Part shown: one piece after another, positions 53,553 to 64,000 of the stretch
Layout: the number at the start of each line of letters is the position of its first letter
How positions within the stretch are numbered: the first letter of the stretch is position 1
Made by a program: the position numbers and the translations under genes
Notes under the pieces: generated by a model
Told to the model about the DNA's origin: nothing
Databases searched by the model: none
Seen by the model: only the letters and a program-made list of their open reading frames with translations
NCBI GenBank assembly: GCA_032622095.1
Contig: CP136066.1
Coordinates: forward strand, 200,966,978-201,030,977
Reading direction: 5' to 3'
Source: Siphonodentalium dalli
Lineage: Eukaryota > Mollusca > Scaphopoda > Gadilida > Siphonodentaliidae
Length of the DNA: 64,000 nucleotides

Positions 53553-53940
53553 CGTCAACAGTAGAAAAGGCAACTAGTTGATCAGCTAATCCTGGGTAAT
53601 TTTGCTCAGACACCCCAGTCACCATCGATGGTGGGATAACGCGTACGTCTGTTACATGATGTCGGGGAGCGGCTCCGTCTCTAGCACTTACAAAGGATAC
53701 ACCACCTTCAACTAGATCACCTCGGCAAGCATTAATAATCAGAAATTTTGGTTTCCTCGCCATGGCTGCACAGTTTTGGTTTGAGAATATATGTTCAACA
53801 TCTGAATCCTTAATCCAGTTATAGTCAACTCCATAGAGTATTCCATTAGCAGCACCGTGTGATAGTATAACCACAGTTATGGCATCGACATGAGCAAGTT
53901 CTTCATTTTTAGCAAAACCATCTAGAGTGCTAAACATATC
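53553..53940 (-). CDS. Caspase exon: p20 catalytic part
   Basis: On the - strand, after ATATTTTACAG, the exon codes DMFSTLDGFAKNEELAHVDA, then ITVVILSHGAANGILYGVD (catalytic His in SHG) and KPKFLIINACRGD (catalytic Cys). It ends ADQLVAFSTVD plus one base before GTGAGT. Caspases are cysteine proteases that cut after Asp in cell death or inflammation. The usual active-site motif is QACRG; here Asn replaces Gln. The cleavable linker between p20 and p10 is in this exon, with Asp residues (SARDGAAPRH, HHVTD). Upstream exons (prodomain, first p20 strands) were not found before 64 kb. Confidence 0.94.
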
Positions 53941-54126
53941 CTGTAAAATATTAAAAGTTCAACCAATTTTGAAGTCTGTCAAAAACTAGAGGTGTGACTG
54001 CATGTCCCAAATGGGGCTAAGGATACCCCCACTAAGATGTTTCACTTGTCAGTAAACTTTATGTTAAAATAATAAAATAACAGATTCCCATTGCAGGTGC
54101 ACAACCCTAATCCTAAATAATCGGGC

Positions 54127-54600
54127 AGCTAGGTACATCTCCTATGGACCACCCCCTCAACCTAGCCGCATATGACGTAACCCAAGATGGCGCCCACGAG
54201 GGTCGGAAAATTTCGCGATTGTAACCTATTTCTATTTATATGACGATTGTGGAAAAACTAATTGAGATATGACATTACTATGAATTGCATTTTGTTCCCT
54301 ATATATTTCTACGTTAATTGATATCAAATTTTTAAATTAAAATCCAAGATGGCTACCATAATATGGCTCAGAATTTGGGAAATTCGAATTTTTTTCAACA
54401 ATTTTTTCAGAAAAAACACAAAACCAATCATAATATGTCACAAATATTTGAACATTATGACGTTTATATGACCGCAAATAATCCTTCAATATCATCTGAC
54501 AATAAAATCTGTAATCGACTACTCGGGGAGAAAGCAAAATGGCAGCCAGTGCAGAAGTTATTAATCTATAGTTATATGCGATATTACCGCAATCAATAGT
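54127..54600 (+). repeat. Left terminal inverted repeat
   Basis: Matches the inverse of 61640-62195, with AAGATGG(C/A)G(C)C subrepeats like those of the 2130-9222 element. Confidence 0.85.
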
Positions 54601-55074
54601 TATTTGGCAATTGTGGAAATCAAATTTGATATAGTCCTCTGCAATGTATTCTATTACCCTTTGTACGTATATTAGTATCAAATGTATCATTTAAGATCAA
54701 AGATTGCCGTCATAGTATGCCTCAGATTGAGAACAATTAGTTTTTATTGCGATCTAAGAAAATAAATAATAATATGTCACAATCTTGATAAAAAAGTGTT
54801 CAAAACATTAATATGAGGTGATAATGATGTGATGTGTTAGGTATATGTTTTCTCTATCAATCATATAAGTGACAAACTGAACACAAATTACATTGTTATT
54901 GCCAAATCTGGATAAAAATAGACACTCAAACGCTCTTTATTAATTTCAATTAATTGCGTTCTGATCATGCACGGTTAGTGTTTACTCAACTGCACTCACT
55001 ATACTGGCGTAATAAGACTTGCCTAAGGTACTGGTATCTAACACTAGTAAAATTATTATAATCAACTTGAAACC

Positions 55075-58000
55075 ATGCCAAAGAAATGCAAACATGTCGA
55101 TTCAGATGAAGCAGCTATGCCAACAGAGGGCACTCCTGTAATATGCATTGTTCACAATTCCGATCTTAAGCATGGTCCCGTTCAGACGTTTTCAGAGCTC
55201 CATGATGCTGACGCTCGATTTAAACTACTGACGGACATCAAAGATCGTCGTCAGGCAGAAGCTCCTGGTTCATCTGCCAGAATGGATGATATTTGTACCC
55301 AAATTCCGGGTTTCGTCACAGAGGCGCATGGGTACCACCGTGCCTGTTATCAGCGATTTACGATGAATCTTGATAGCGTGAAGCCTGTCACATCAATGCA
55401 AATAGTCACACGCATAGAACGGGAAAAGCGCAGAGATAGCTCAGAAAAAACTATCTTTGAGCAGGATTGTATTTTCTGCAATACAACCTGCATAATTCAC
55501 ATCAATACGGGTGGAACACGCACGTCAGAGAATACCAGTGCATTTGAATGTGATGGGTGGAGATCTGTATTGCATAAAGAGGAACAGAAACAAGACGAAC
55601 CACTTTTACTAAGAATCAGGGATTACGACCTGTTTGCATGTGAGGCAAAGTTTCATCCCAAGTGCCGCAAACGTTATATGTCATCACCTGAATATTGGAG
55701 AAGCCAAGACGATGAGAAAATATCGCACCAATCAGCATTAGTGTCTGCCCATGATGTGGCTTTTATGCATGTTTTTGAATATGTTCAACAGTCTGTCATA
55801 TCCAAACACGAAGTTGTCAAACTGTCAGCTCTAAAAGAAATATATACATCCAAATTAGAGTACACAGAGTTTTCAAACCCTAATTTTCGACCAGATAAAC
55901 ATTTAAGATAACGACTCGAAAGGCACCCGATCATTGGCATAGAAATAGCTTTTAAGAAAGTGACATCAAGTTATGCTACGCCTTTCTATATTATATATAG
56001 TTCCAATATTGACGTTGGGGAGGCAGTGGTGAAAGCTTTCCAATTGGCATCGAAAGACAGTGTAAGTGAGGTTGCAGATATCATCCGAGGCAATATTGTA
56101 AAACGCGCCAAAAGATCAAACGGAAATGGTTTGGCCACCGTCGACGGATGATCTGGAGGTGAACCAAGCCGTTATTCCGTCTGTTTTGTATGATTTCCTG
56201 AAACGTTTATTCTCAGGAGGATCAGACACTCTTTCTGACCGATTGGAACGACTCACGCTGTCAATTGGACAGGACACGTGCAAGGTTGTCTCGAAAACTA
56301 AATGGAAATTGCCTAAACATATTATGTTGGCAGTAAGTCTTCATCACTTGTTTAGAAGCAAGCAACTCATTAAAATCATGAATCGACTGGGGCATTGTGA
56401 AAGCTATGATTTCTGTTTAGAGATTGAGACAGCTAAAGCAATCGCACTAGAAAGAGCATCATCTCTTCTAACACCGCGCATTACAACCGGGCCCAACAAC
56501 ATACTCTTTCATTCCGAATGGGATAATTTCAATCAAAACCTGACGAGTGTACATGGGCAAACGACATGCAACAACGCTGCAGGAATAATGTTGCAAGAAG
56601 TCCGTGCACCGGCTGCAACACCCGATACTCCTTTGCCAACCCTGCCAATAACAGGTAGACGTAGCTTCTCAACTGGTGGTCAGCCAGCACTCCCACCTAT
56701 CAGCATCGGGAAATGAACTGGACCAGCAATGGAAGGATATGAAACAAACCAGCCTTGCGAAACCACGGATGCTTGGCTAAGGGCACTGAAAATTTATACA
56801 ATATGGGCTTTTTGTCGTAAAGCGTGTAGCTCTGGCAAGCAGTGTGTATCAGCATTTTGCGGATTTGTGTCTTCAACTGGCAACTCACCAGAAAGAAAGA
56901 CAACCATTGACTATTACCCTTCAATTACCGAGCCAATAACTGAGTACAATGTGAGGAGGCGACAAAGGAAGTTGGACAAACATACACAATTACGACATTC
57001 GATCTTGGTGTGTGTATGAAGGCGTTACCAATAATTTGGGCACATCCAGATGGATACAAAGGCCACATTGTGTTGATTGGTGCGTGCCACATAATAATGA
57101 TTTACCTAAACATGATTGGACATAAGATGGCTGGTTCTGGGTATTCCGAGATTTTGATTGAAGCTGGTCTCGTCACTTCTGGTTGCATTAAGACAGTTAT
57201 GACTGGAAGAAATATAGTAAGTCATGATTTTCCAATCCAAAGTTCGCAACGGTGAATTGGGGAAAACTACGAAATTCTAGTTATCTTTCTAGACCATTCC
57301 AGGCGTGTGTTCATGCTAATAGTCGCTGTCAAGAGTAATGATCTCCAATTAATCCACAGGTGCATGGGAGATATGTGCGATCTCTTCTTCAGTTATGGAG
57401 GGCATAACTATTCCAGATACTTAGCATGGTTCGATGTTTTTCTCACTAGCATCGAGCACAGCCATACTGGTGCGACAACCTTATTGGAGGGGGTGCCATT
57501 TCTGTGTCCCGATCCCTGATACCAGGCAATCTGTGTTCGATCGACAAGACCATGGAAGAAACATTTATGCGTTTTGCCAAATCTCGCGGTGGATCTTCTG
57601 GAGCTGGCCTAATGGGAATTCTCCAAAACTACGGGGCTTATCAGCGATGGATAAGGTCTACCTCCGAAAGAGTTAAATTCCACCAGGCAACACTTGAGAT
57701 GACGGGCATGCACAGAAATACTCTTCCATCTGAAGTTCAAAAGAGTGAGCGTGAGGTCCAGAAAGCTATTGGTGGTTGTGGGTTTCATGAACCCATTGAA
57801 CATGGTTGATCGGAATAGGCTGTACATCTTATCGTCTGGTGCTCCTGTTTCAGTAGCAGTAGAGCTCGATGTGATGAGGGCAGAATATGTCGGTAGGAAA
57901 GAAAGAGATGATTTTGTTAAGAGACTGACCGAAAATGTTGAAAATTAGAGAACACTCGATTTTGTTGACAAGATCACAAAGGTAAAATACTAAGGATGGA

Positions 58001-59168
58001 TAAATGTAACACGAATGTTAAATTGACATCTATCCAGGGCGAGATGGTTCAATTCCCCGAAGGAGATGTTGCATTTCAATTGCTCGTGAAATCGCAACTG
58101 CTTGCAATACCATTAAGCCTCGATGAGCTTATGAAATTTTTAATAACAGCTGTACCACACTCCGTTGGCACACCAGACGGTTATATGGCGAAAACTAACA
58201 AAGCCACACTTTTTGGCTTCCTGACCGATAACATCAGTGACGTGGATTTGCCTGATCAAAACAAAACATTATACATAGAAGACGGCAATGCTCATATTCA
58301 CGCCTTGTGGAGATCCCAAACACTTTCCAGGAAATTGCCCTGAAAATTCTTTCTCAACAGAGCAGGAAGCCAAATTTTATATTTTCCACTGATATGTATG
58401 ACCTATCATCTGTCAAGACACAAGAGCGTTCTCGTCGTGGTAATGGCAACCGAATAATTATTGGAGGCCCAGCCACTAGGAAACCAGCGGAGTTTAAATC
58501 ATTCCTCAAAAACGCCAATAACAAAAAAAACAGCTATTCCAGCTGATGCAGACTGTGATGCCGCTGCTTCCCACATTGTTAATAAGAGTGCAATTCTTAA
58601 TGTGGAAGGAAAAGCAATGGAATTTACTTCCAGTGATGGCCTGGACGTTTCAATGCATGACATTGAATCGCTCGTATCAACGCAAGAGGAAACTGACACC
58701 CGGGTTGTACTCTACATCATGTATGCGCGTGATAAAGGGTACGAGAATGCGATTGTCCGAAGTCCAGACACAGACATTTTCTTCATCATCCTCTATTACG
58801 CACATGAGTTACATCCACTTAGAATACTATTCGATACTGGGCATGGTAATAAGAGACGCCTTATGGACTTGACTGAGATTGCCGACGGTCTCGGGTCAGA
58901 ATTTTGCTCTTGTCTCCTTGGATTACATTGCTTCACAAGAGAAGATTGTAACTCGGCATTCAAAGGAAAAGGAAATGTTATTCCTTTGAAAAAATCTCCA
59001 AAATACCAAAGTGTATTTAGAAAATTCGGTGTCAATTGGGACGTTCCAAATGAAGTTGTCACTGATTTGGAAGATTCCCCATGCATAATGTATGGGTTTC
59101 CTAGAGCGAAGATCGGTGACACGGTGATATATTTGATGCTGACAAGATGGTTGGGAAAGGTGAACTAA
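55075..59168 (+). pseudogene. Broken transposon protein: zinc-binding N-terminus, PIN/FEN-like C-terminus
   Basis: A long protein relic in several frames. N-terminal (55075-55911): two Cys/His clusters, HGYHRACYQRFT and CEAKFHPKCRKRYM. Middle: LPKHIMLAVSLHHLFRSKQL, GHCESYDFCLEIETAKA (56300-56440), then APDG-type WAHPDGYKGHIVLIGACHII (57030). C-terminal: ETDTRVVLYIMYARDKGYEN, VRSPDTDIFFIILYY (58690-58800) and LLGLHCFTREDCNSAFKGKG (58915). I recall this architecture as a repeated uncharacterised family in marine invertebrates. SPDTD plus the later GCDS-like block (here REDCNS) suggests a PIN/FEN nuclease fold, which is inference. Breaks include TAA at 55909, frame shifts near 56110, 57000, 57500 and 58330, and TGA at 56714. 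Confidence 0.65.
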
Positions 59169-59639
59169 TCAGCACCAAGTCATCAAAAGTTGACTTATCC
59201 AAGATGCCACCATGTAAGAGGTCGCTGATGCCTCACGTAAAAGAGTGAACTTCCGTGATTGGCCAACTGAAACTGTCACATGTGAATAAACCCAATATTC
59301 CGTCATCATTGGAAAATGGATGGACTGATGACGAAGGGCTTTTAGAGCCACTGTGGTCCGAATGTGGCATTCTTTCACCAACGCTCCAAGATTTGCTTGT
59401 CGAAGAAAACATCTAACGACGAAGATGTTGAATCCGACGATAACGAAAGTGACGATAGCTCAGCCGAAGGTTCTTCATCGGACAACCAGGATTAGTAAAT
59501 ACGAGTTGGTGCCTATCTTGTTTTCCACAGGCTACTTGTGGCGTCTGTTCATGGTTAATTACGTTGAAGTTGGAGTTAATAGTAGTAACATTTACATACA
59601 AATTGTCACAAAATCGTGACATGATTTATTTTCATTGTT

Positions 59640-59930
59640 TAAAAGAAATGGTATAAGGCACAAAACGCAATTTACCTCAATTTCATATCTCAAATAGTTT
59701 TTCCCACAATTGTCATATAACTATATACCTAGGGGTATTTTGCGAAAATTGCTCACCCTATTTTGGCTATTTTGGATTAAGTCATGTGCTACCAAGACGA
59801 TTTCTTGTTAATATTCAAAGTTCTACTCTAGATGTGTCCAGGTACATACAAAAAAGGTCTTGAGAACTATCGGGTTCAATATCAGGTAAACCAAGCTACA
59901 TGACTATATAATTATTAACAAAAATACATA
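59640..59930 (-). repeat. Diverged third copy of the terminal repeat
   Basis: The inverse of this segment follows the outer arm (CTAGAGTAGAA, AACAAGAAATC, ACATGACTTAATCCAAAAT), ending in TATATAACTTAGTC-like sequence. It is much more diverged than the 61640-62195 arm. Confidence 0.65.
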
Positions 59931-60054
59931 AAAAACGGGCATTTTCTCTAATTAAAACCCACCGGCGTGCTATCCCTTTGTCCGGACAGGGCTCTTATCT
60001 GACAGAACGCTCAAGCGTTTTGATCGCATGAACATTATTTTAACGCCAACAGTC

Positions 60055-60120
60055 ATTCTTTTTTAAGAATGCCCGTGGGCATTATTTTTTAAGAATGCCC
60101 GTGGGCATTATTTTTTACGA
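60055..60120 (+). repeat. ~27-bp x2-3 tandem repeat with palindrome
   Basis: TTTTTTAAGAATGCCCGTGG repeated; AATGCCCGTGGGCATT is palindromic. Confidence 0.85.
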
Positions 60121-60231
60121 ATACACGAGGGATTAAATCGACTGAGTGACGTCATAGAGTGGCTCCTCCCCCAATCATGTAAGTTGAGTCAATATAGCGT
60201 GTCGGCAAGCTGCATTAAATATCGGAACACT

Positions 60232-60682
60232 TAAAGGTACTCAATCCGATCAGGCCCTCATAAATTACTATTTCTTTGGCTTCGGGGATAAACACTAATT
60301 TATTCGAGACGAGTAACCTACCTATCAACGCTCATAGTGATCAGATTGTTTTTTGAAGTTTTGTTATTTCTATTGTTTCTGGCCCAGAAACACGCCGTCA
60401 AAATGATGGTCTCAGTCAAAATTGCGTTATTAATACACTTGATTTTAGAGTTATCCAGCTTCGGCTGTTTGAATAAGTGTTTCTGTGAAAATTATACATC
60501 TCGAGAAAATTACAAACTTAGGGGCAATTATTAGTACACATAATTGCAAACTTCAAAAATTAATATCTAATAACTCTGAGCTTTGATGGGTGGGTTCCTC
60601 GACTTGAATCAATTATTTTTTTTTATCCCTTGAAGTCACAGAAATAGTAATTTAGGGGTGCTTAATCGGATTGAGTACCTTT
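60232..60682. mobile_element. Foldback MITE, AAAGGTACTCAATCC family, copy 2
   Basis: Ends AAAGGTACTCAATCCGATCA and TCGGATTGAGTACCTTT with long inverted arms (TTTGGCTTCGGGGA near 60283). Nested in the 54-62 kb element. No clear target duplication. Confidence 0.8.
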
Positions 60683-61639
60683 AATTTGCTGAGCTAATTA
60701 AAACTCACAAATATTTAGCGATTTTGATTTTAATTTTATATTGCCAAGCCAAAAAATAAAATAAAAATTTCTTTAAACTTTGATACAAAAACACCAGCAG
60801 CTATTTGGACTAACTATTTAGAAAAGTCCGCAGACAGGCTAAAACACATATAGATAACATCTAAATACGTCCCTAAGTCGGTCAAATAAACACAAAACCG
60901 TTTAACACAGATTTTAACTATACGTTACTTATTGAACGAGAAAGTGCTCACATGGTTATTTTTAATACAATGGTGAAGCATAGAAAAAATATAACATTTC
61001 CAGTATGAAATTGAAACAGAATAGCGTATATCCATGTGTATATACATGTCATGCATATGTACTCTGGCTTCGCCAAGATATCATACTCCACTAGTTCAAA
61101 ACATGGTAACTTTCTGTTGCTCTGACGGGGAAGTTTTATAACATTGAAAAACAAATGCAGTTAACATATAATGCTCGGTTATAACTGTTCCGTAATAGCA
61201 TTGTATTTTATAGCAGGTAAAGGTCCTAACTCGAGTTTGCATGGTTTGGGGGACTTGAATTAATCGATTGTACTATGCGTCGCTTGGAATTTCATTGATG
61301 TTGGCTCACAAAGCTACACAAATCTTGCAACCTCGAGCTGGGAATTTATATTCAAGGAACAAGTATTAACACACAAATATATTCCCTGCATGGTTTGTTC
61401 AATCTTCAACCCCATCAGATAATATTCTCAGCGTCGGGAATTCGGTAAAGAATAGACTCGGGCAAGCCCTCGTCTATTCTTTTACCGAATACCCTCTGCT
61501 TCGAACATTATCCTTTACATAAAGACATATCATAGCGGCCATTTTGATCTTTACTGGCATCATTGACGGCCAAATACGCATGAAAGTACGAGGAATACAC
61601 GACACATGGTTCCAATTTAAAACAGCGAATGGATTACCC

Positions 61640-62195
61640 ACAATCTCCATATAACTGGACATAGGGTAATATCGCGAAATGTACCGACCGTTGTGGGTGA
61701 TCGCACTGGCGGCCATTTTGCTTTCTCCCTGAATTGTCGATTGATTTTTTTGTCAGATGATATTGAAGGATTATTTGCGGTCATAGCAATGTCATAATGT
61801 TCAAATATTTGGGACATATTATGATTGGTTTTGTGTTTTTTTCTGAAAAAATTGTTGAAAATAAATCGAATTTCCCAAATTTTGAGCCATATTCTGGCGG
61901 CCATCTTGGATTTTAATTTACAAATTTAATATCAATTAGCGTATAAATATATAAGGAACAAAATGCAATTCATTGTAATGTCATACCTCAATTAGTTTTT
62001 CCACAATCGTCATATAAATAGACATAGGTTACAATCGCGAAATTTTCCGACCCTCGTGGGCGCCATCTTGGATTACGTCATATGCGGCCAGGTTGATTTC
62101 TTGTTAGCATCCGGAATTCTACTCTAGAGTTGTCCAGGTACATAAAGAAATCGGTCCGGAAGAGTCCTGGGGTCCATATGGGTGTACCTAGCTGC
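61640..62195 (-). repeat. Right terminal inverted repeat
   Basis: Inverse of the left arm; ends TGTACCTAGCTGCCCG. Contains GGCGGCCATCTTGGATTTTA (61893). Confidence 0.85.
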
Positions 62196-62199
62196 CCGA

Positions 62200-62645
62200 C
62201 TAAAACCTATTGACCGAAAATGTAGGAATAAAAGCTAGGACAAAATCATGCATGTTGCGAAAATTTTCAAAGTCGAAAAAGGGGAATAACTGAAAAAAAA
62301 AAAGTCGGAAAGATGTCATAATCGCAGGTGCACAGGTTCCCATGGTACTAAATATCTGTGATAAGTTAAAAAAAATTGACCTCAAAATGTAGGAAAAAAG
62401 CCCGGACACAATTATACATGTTGCGAAAATGTTCCAAGTCGAAAAAGGGAGATATTGACGTCATAATCACATTTGAACAAGTTCCCATGGTGGTTGATGT
62501 CTGTGCCAAGTTTCACAGAAAATGATTAAATAACGACCGAGAAAAACTCCGGACAAATTTGTGTCCATGGACGATGGACGGACGGACAGCTCAGCTCGGC
62601 TGATTCCAGTATACCCCCACAACTTCGTTGCGGGGGTATAACAAT
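62200..62645 (+). repeat. Dispersed repeat ending in TATACCCCC hairpin
   Basis: Two internal repeats (AAATGTAGGAATAAAAGCTA / AAATGTAGGAAAAAAGCCCG; GTTGCGAAAATTTTCAAAGT / GTTGCGAAAATGTTCCAAGT) and a final hairpin GTATACCCCCACAACTTCG / TTGCGGGGGTATA (62610-62641). The hairpin resembles the 25.8-kb repeats. Confidence 0.65.
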
Positions 62646-63059
62646 TTCCAGAATGATAGTACATTATCCATTTTATCATGCTCATTGATGAGCAGTTCCC
62701 TTCTACTTTTGAAATTTGTTATTTCTCGAAATGTGGAATTATTTGTGGCCCAGAAAAGAGCCGCCAAATCCACGGTCTTGGACAAAATTGCGAATGAAGA
62801 TTGATAACTCTCAAATCAAATGGTAATACCGCCAAATTTTGTGATACTTAAATGATTATACCACCATATTTCGTTGAACGACATGTTGAAAAATAACATG
62901 TTTCGGGAAATTTTATACCATAGTTGACAGCAGTTAGAATTATTTTGTTGTAATTAATCGATTCTGATAGCAAAAGCGTAATCTGAAGAAATGTTGTTGT
63001 TATTGTTGTTGTAACTTAATGATATGGGGACCATCTGATCGGATTGAGTACATTTAAAA

Positions 63060-64000
63060 GTTCAATCAATTTTGAAGTCTGTCCAAAACAGCCAGAATGA
63101 AAGTACATTAACCCATTCTTCATTCTCATCAATGAACTTTTGAAAGCCCTCCTGGTGCCAAACCTGTATACCAAATTTCATCGAGATCCGATAACCCATG
63201 GATCAGATTTATGAATGGATGGATGAACGCATGCATGGACCGACGGGCGCATGTAATCCAGGATACTATTTTGGATAGTGGTATAATTAGTTTATGGCTG
63301 GAGTCATAAATTAAGTTACGAATATCCATATATGTGATTAATTAATTGATGTGGATTGGGTCACAGTTAACGCACATCGTGTAAAAATATATGTCGAAAC
63401 GGGCGTCAACTCAAGACACCAGCTGACTTGATCGAGAGGCCCATCACGATCGGCAGATGTTTAATCCATACCTTGGCGATAGCGATTAGCTATAACTGAT
63501 AATTGGTCAAAGATATGATCACAGTAATCCATATATCAGTACCTAACTTAAAATCAAAAGCTCAAATAATTTTTCTTAAGAAGGGGTTAAAGTATTTGGG
63601 GTGGGGAGGAGTCGTTTTAAATATCATTACTCTGTCCCTATTCACACAAGGACCTCTCAATGTGATATCCAATGGTTTAGCCATTAATCAATTTGACAGA
63701 TAGGATAAACAATTATCCAACCAGCAGGTTGTTTATCTTTACCTTGATACAACCACCCCCTAGAGCTATGTAACATATCAATCAATTAATAACAGATTCG
63801 CTTGGAATGACATATATTATAGGTACTCTCATATACTCTGGATATTGGATTTTCACATGGTAATTTATTGATATCATTATATTACATGCAACTATGGCAA
63901 TAAAATCTTCATATTTTCAAAACAGGACATCACACCTAATTAATGGTATACAACTAAAACAAATTAGTGTCAATGACAAATTTTTTAATTGAATAATTTT
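63060..64000. other. No gene recognised
   Basis: AT-rich sequence with short ORFs only. A piece at 63055-63092 (GTTCAATCAATTTTGAAGTC) repeats one at 53954-53990 beside the caspase p20 exon. Another (63150-63190, TATACCAAATTTCATCGAGA) resembles phrases near 39520 and 39700. Confidence 0.5.

Larger units (their letters stand above)
54127..62195. mobile_element. Long-TIR transposon carrying a PIN/FEN-like protein relic
   Basis: Outer ends CGGGCAGCTAGGTACA (54127 onward) and TGTACCTAGCTGCCCG (to 62195). Inverted arms run about 54127-54600 and 61640-62195, roughly 90% identical by eye (CAAGATGGCGCCCACGAGGG near 54184, inverse near 62065). The left arm is about 70 bp shorter near its outer end. 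The coding relic occupies 55075-59168. A third, diverged copy of the outer arm lies at 59640-59930, and a foldback MITE at 60232-60682 is nested. Target duplication not resolved. Confidence 0.75.

Noticed and set aside
55075-59168. Intact host gene with introns
   Set aside because: The frame changes lack GT-AG introns of sensible size, there are internal stops, and the region lies within long inverted repeats.

Overview
This is an invertebrate nuclear genome window, most likely from a mollusc. The evidence is AT-rich DNA, GT-AG introns, genes split into small exons, and a dense load of transposons and foldback repeats. The mollusc assignment is an inference from the style of the dispersed repeats and is not proven.

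Two host genes are visible. On the + strand, seven exons (179-25748) encode the second AAA+ ATPase domain (D2) of an NVL (nuclear VCP-like) protein, in order: Walker A, the strand before pore loop 1, pore loop 1 with Walker B, the GASVRVVNQ helix to the ATNRP sensor, the RPGR arginine finger, the lid, and the C-terminal helices. Exon phases agree at all six junctions. The D1 half lies upstream of the window and no final C-terminal exon was found. On the - strand, three exons (53940-53553, 41176-41067, 39220-39101) encode the catalytic part of a caspase: p20 with His and Cys, the p10 SWRD/GSWFIQ block, and the C-terminus with a stop codon. Their phases also fit. The prodomain exons lie beyond the right edge or are not recognisable.

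The most unusual structure is in the NVL gene. The 3' splice site plus the first 39 bases of the pore-loop exon are amplified as a 66-bp tandem array (38 extra copies, 9253-11760), in frame and stop-free. The 5' splice site of a later exon is amplified separately as a 36-bp array (15 copies, 21604-22143), where every downstream donor adds an in-frame stop. A 43-bp x4 array carrying a possible branch point, a ~51-copy 23-bp minisatellite and a x3 repeat lie beside other exons of the same gene. The D2 Walker A motif also looks damaged (GPPGFSKT).

The rest is mostly mobile DNA. A ~7 kb long-TIR element fills NVL intron 2 and ends next to the 66-bp array, with a hAT element nested in it. There are three hAT-type elements with exact 8-bp target duplications, a pogo/mariner-like MITE (TA), a piggyBac-like MITE (TTAA) carrying palindromes, a probable Helitron, and other TIR elements. 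A decayed ~9.4 kb Ty3/gypsy-type LTR retrotransposon sits in a caspase intron. At 54-62 kb there is a long-TIR element with a broken, zinc-binding, PIN/FEN-like protein. Two foldback families (called HP-1 and HP-2 here) recur across the window. No CRISPR, operon, rRNA or convincing tRNA gene was seen.
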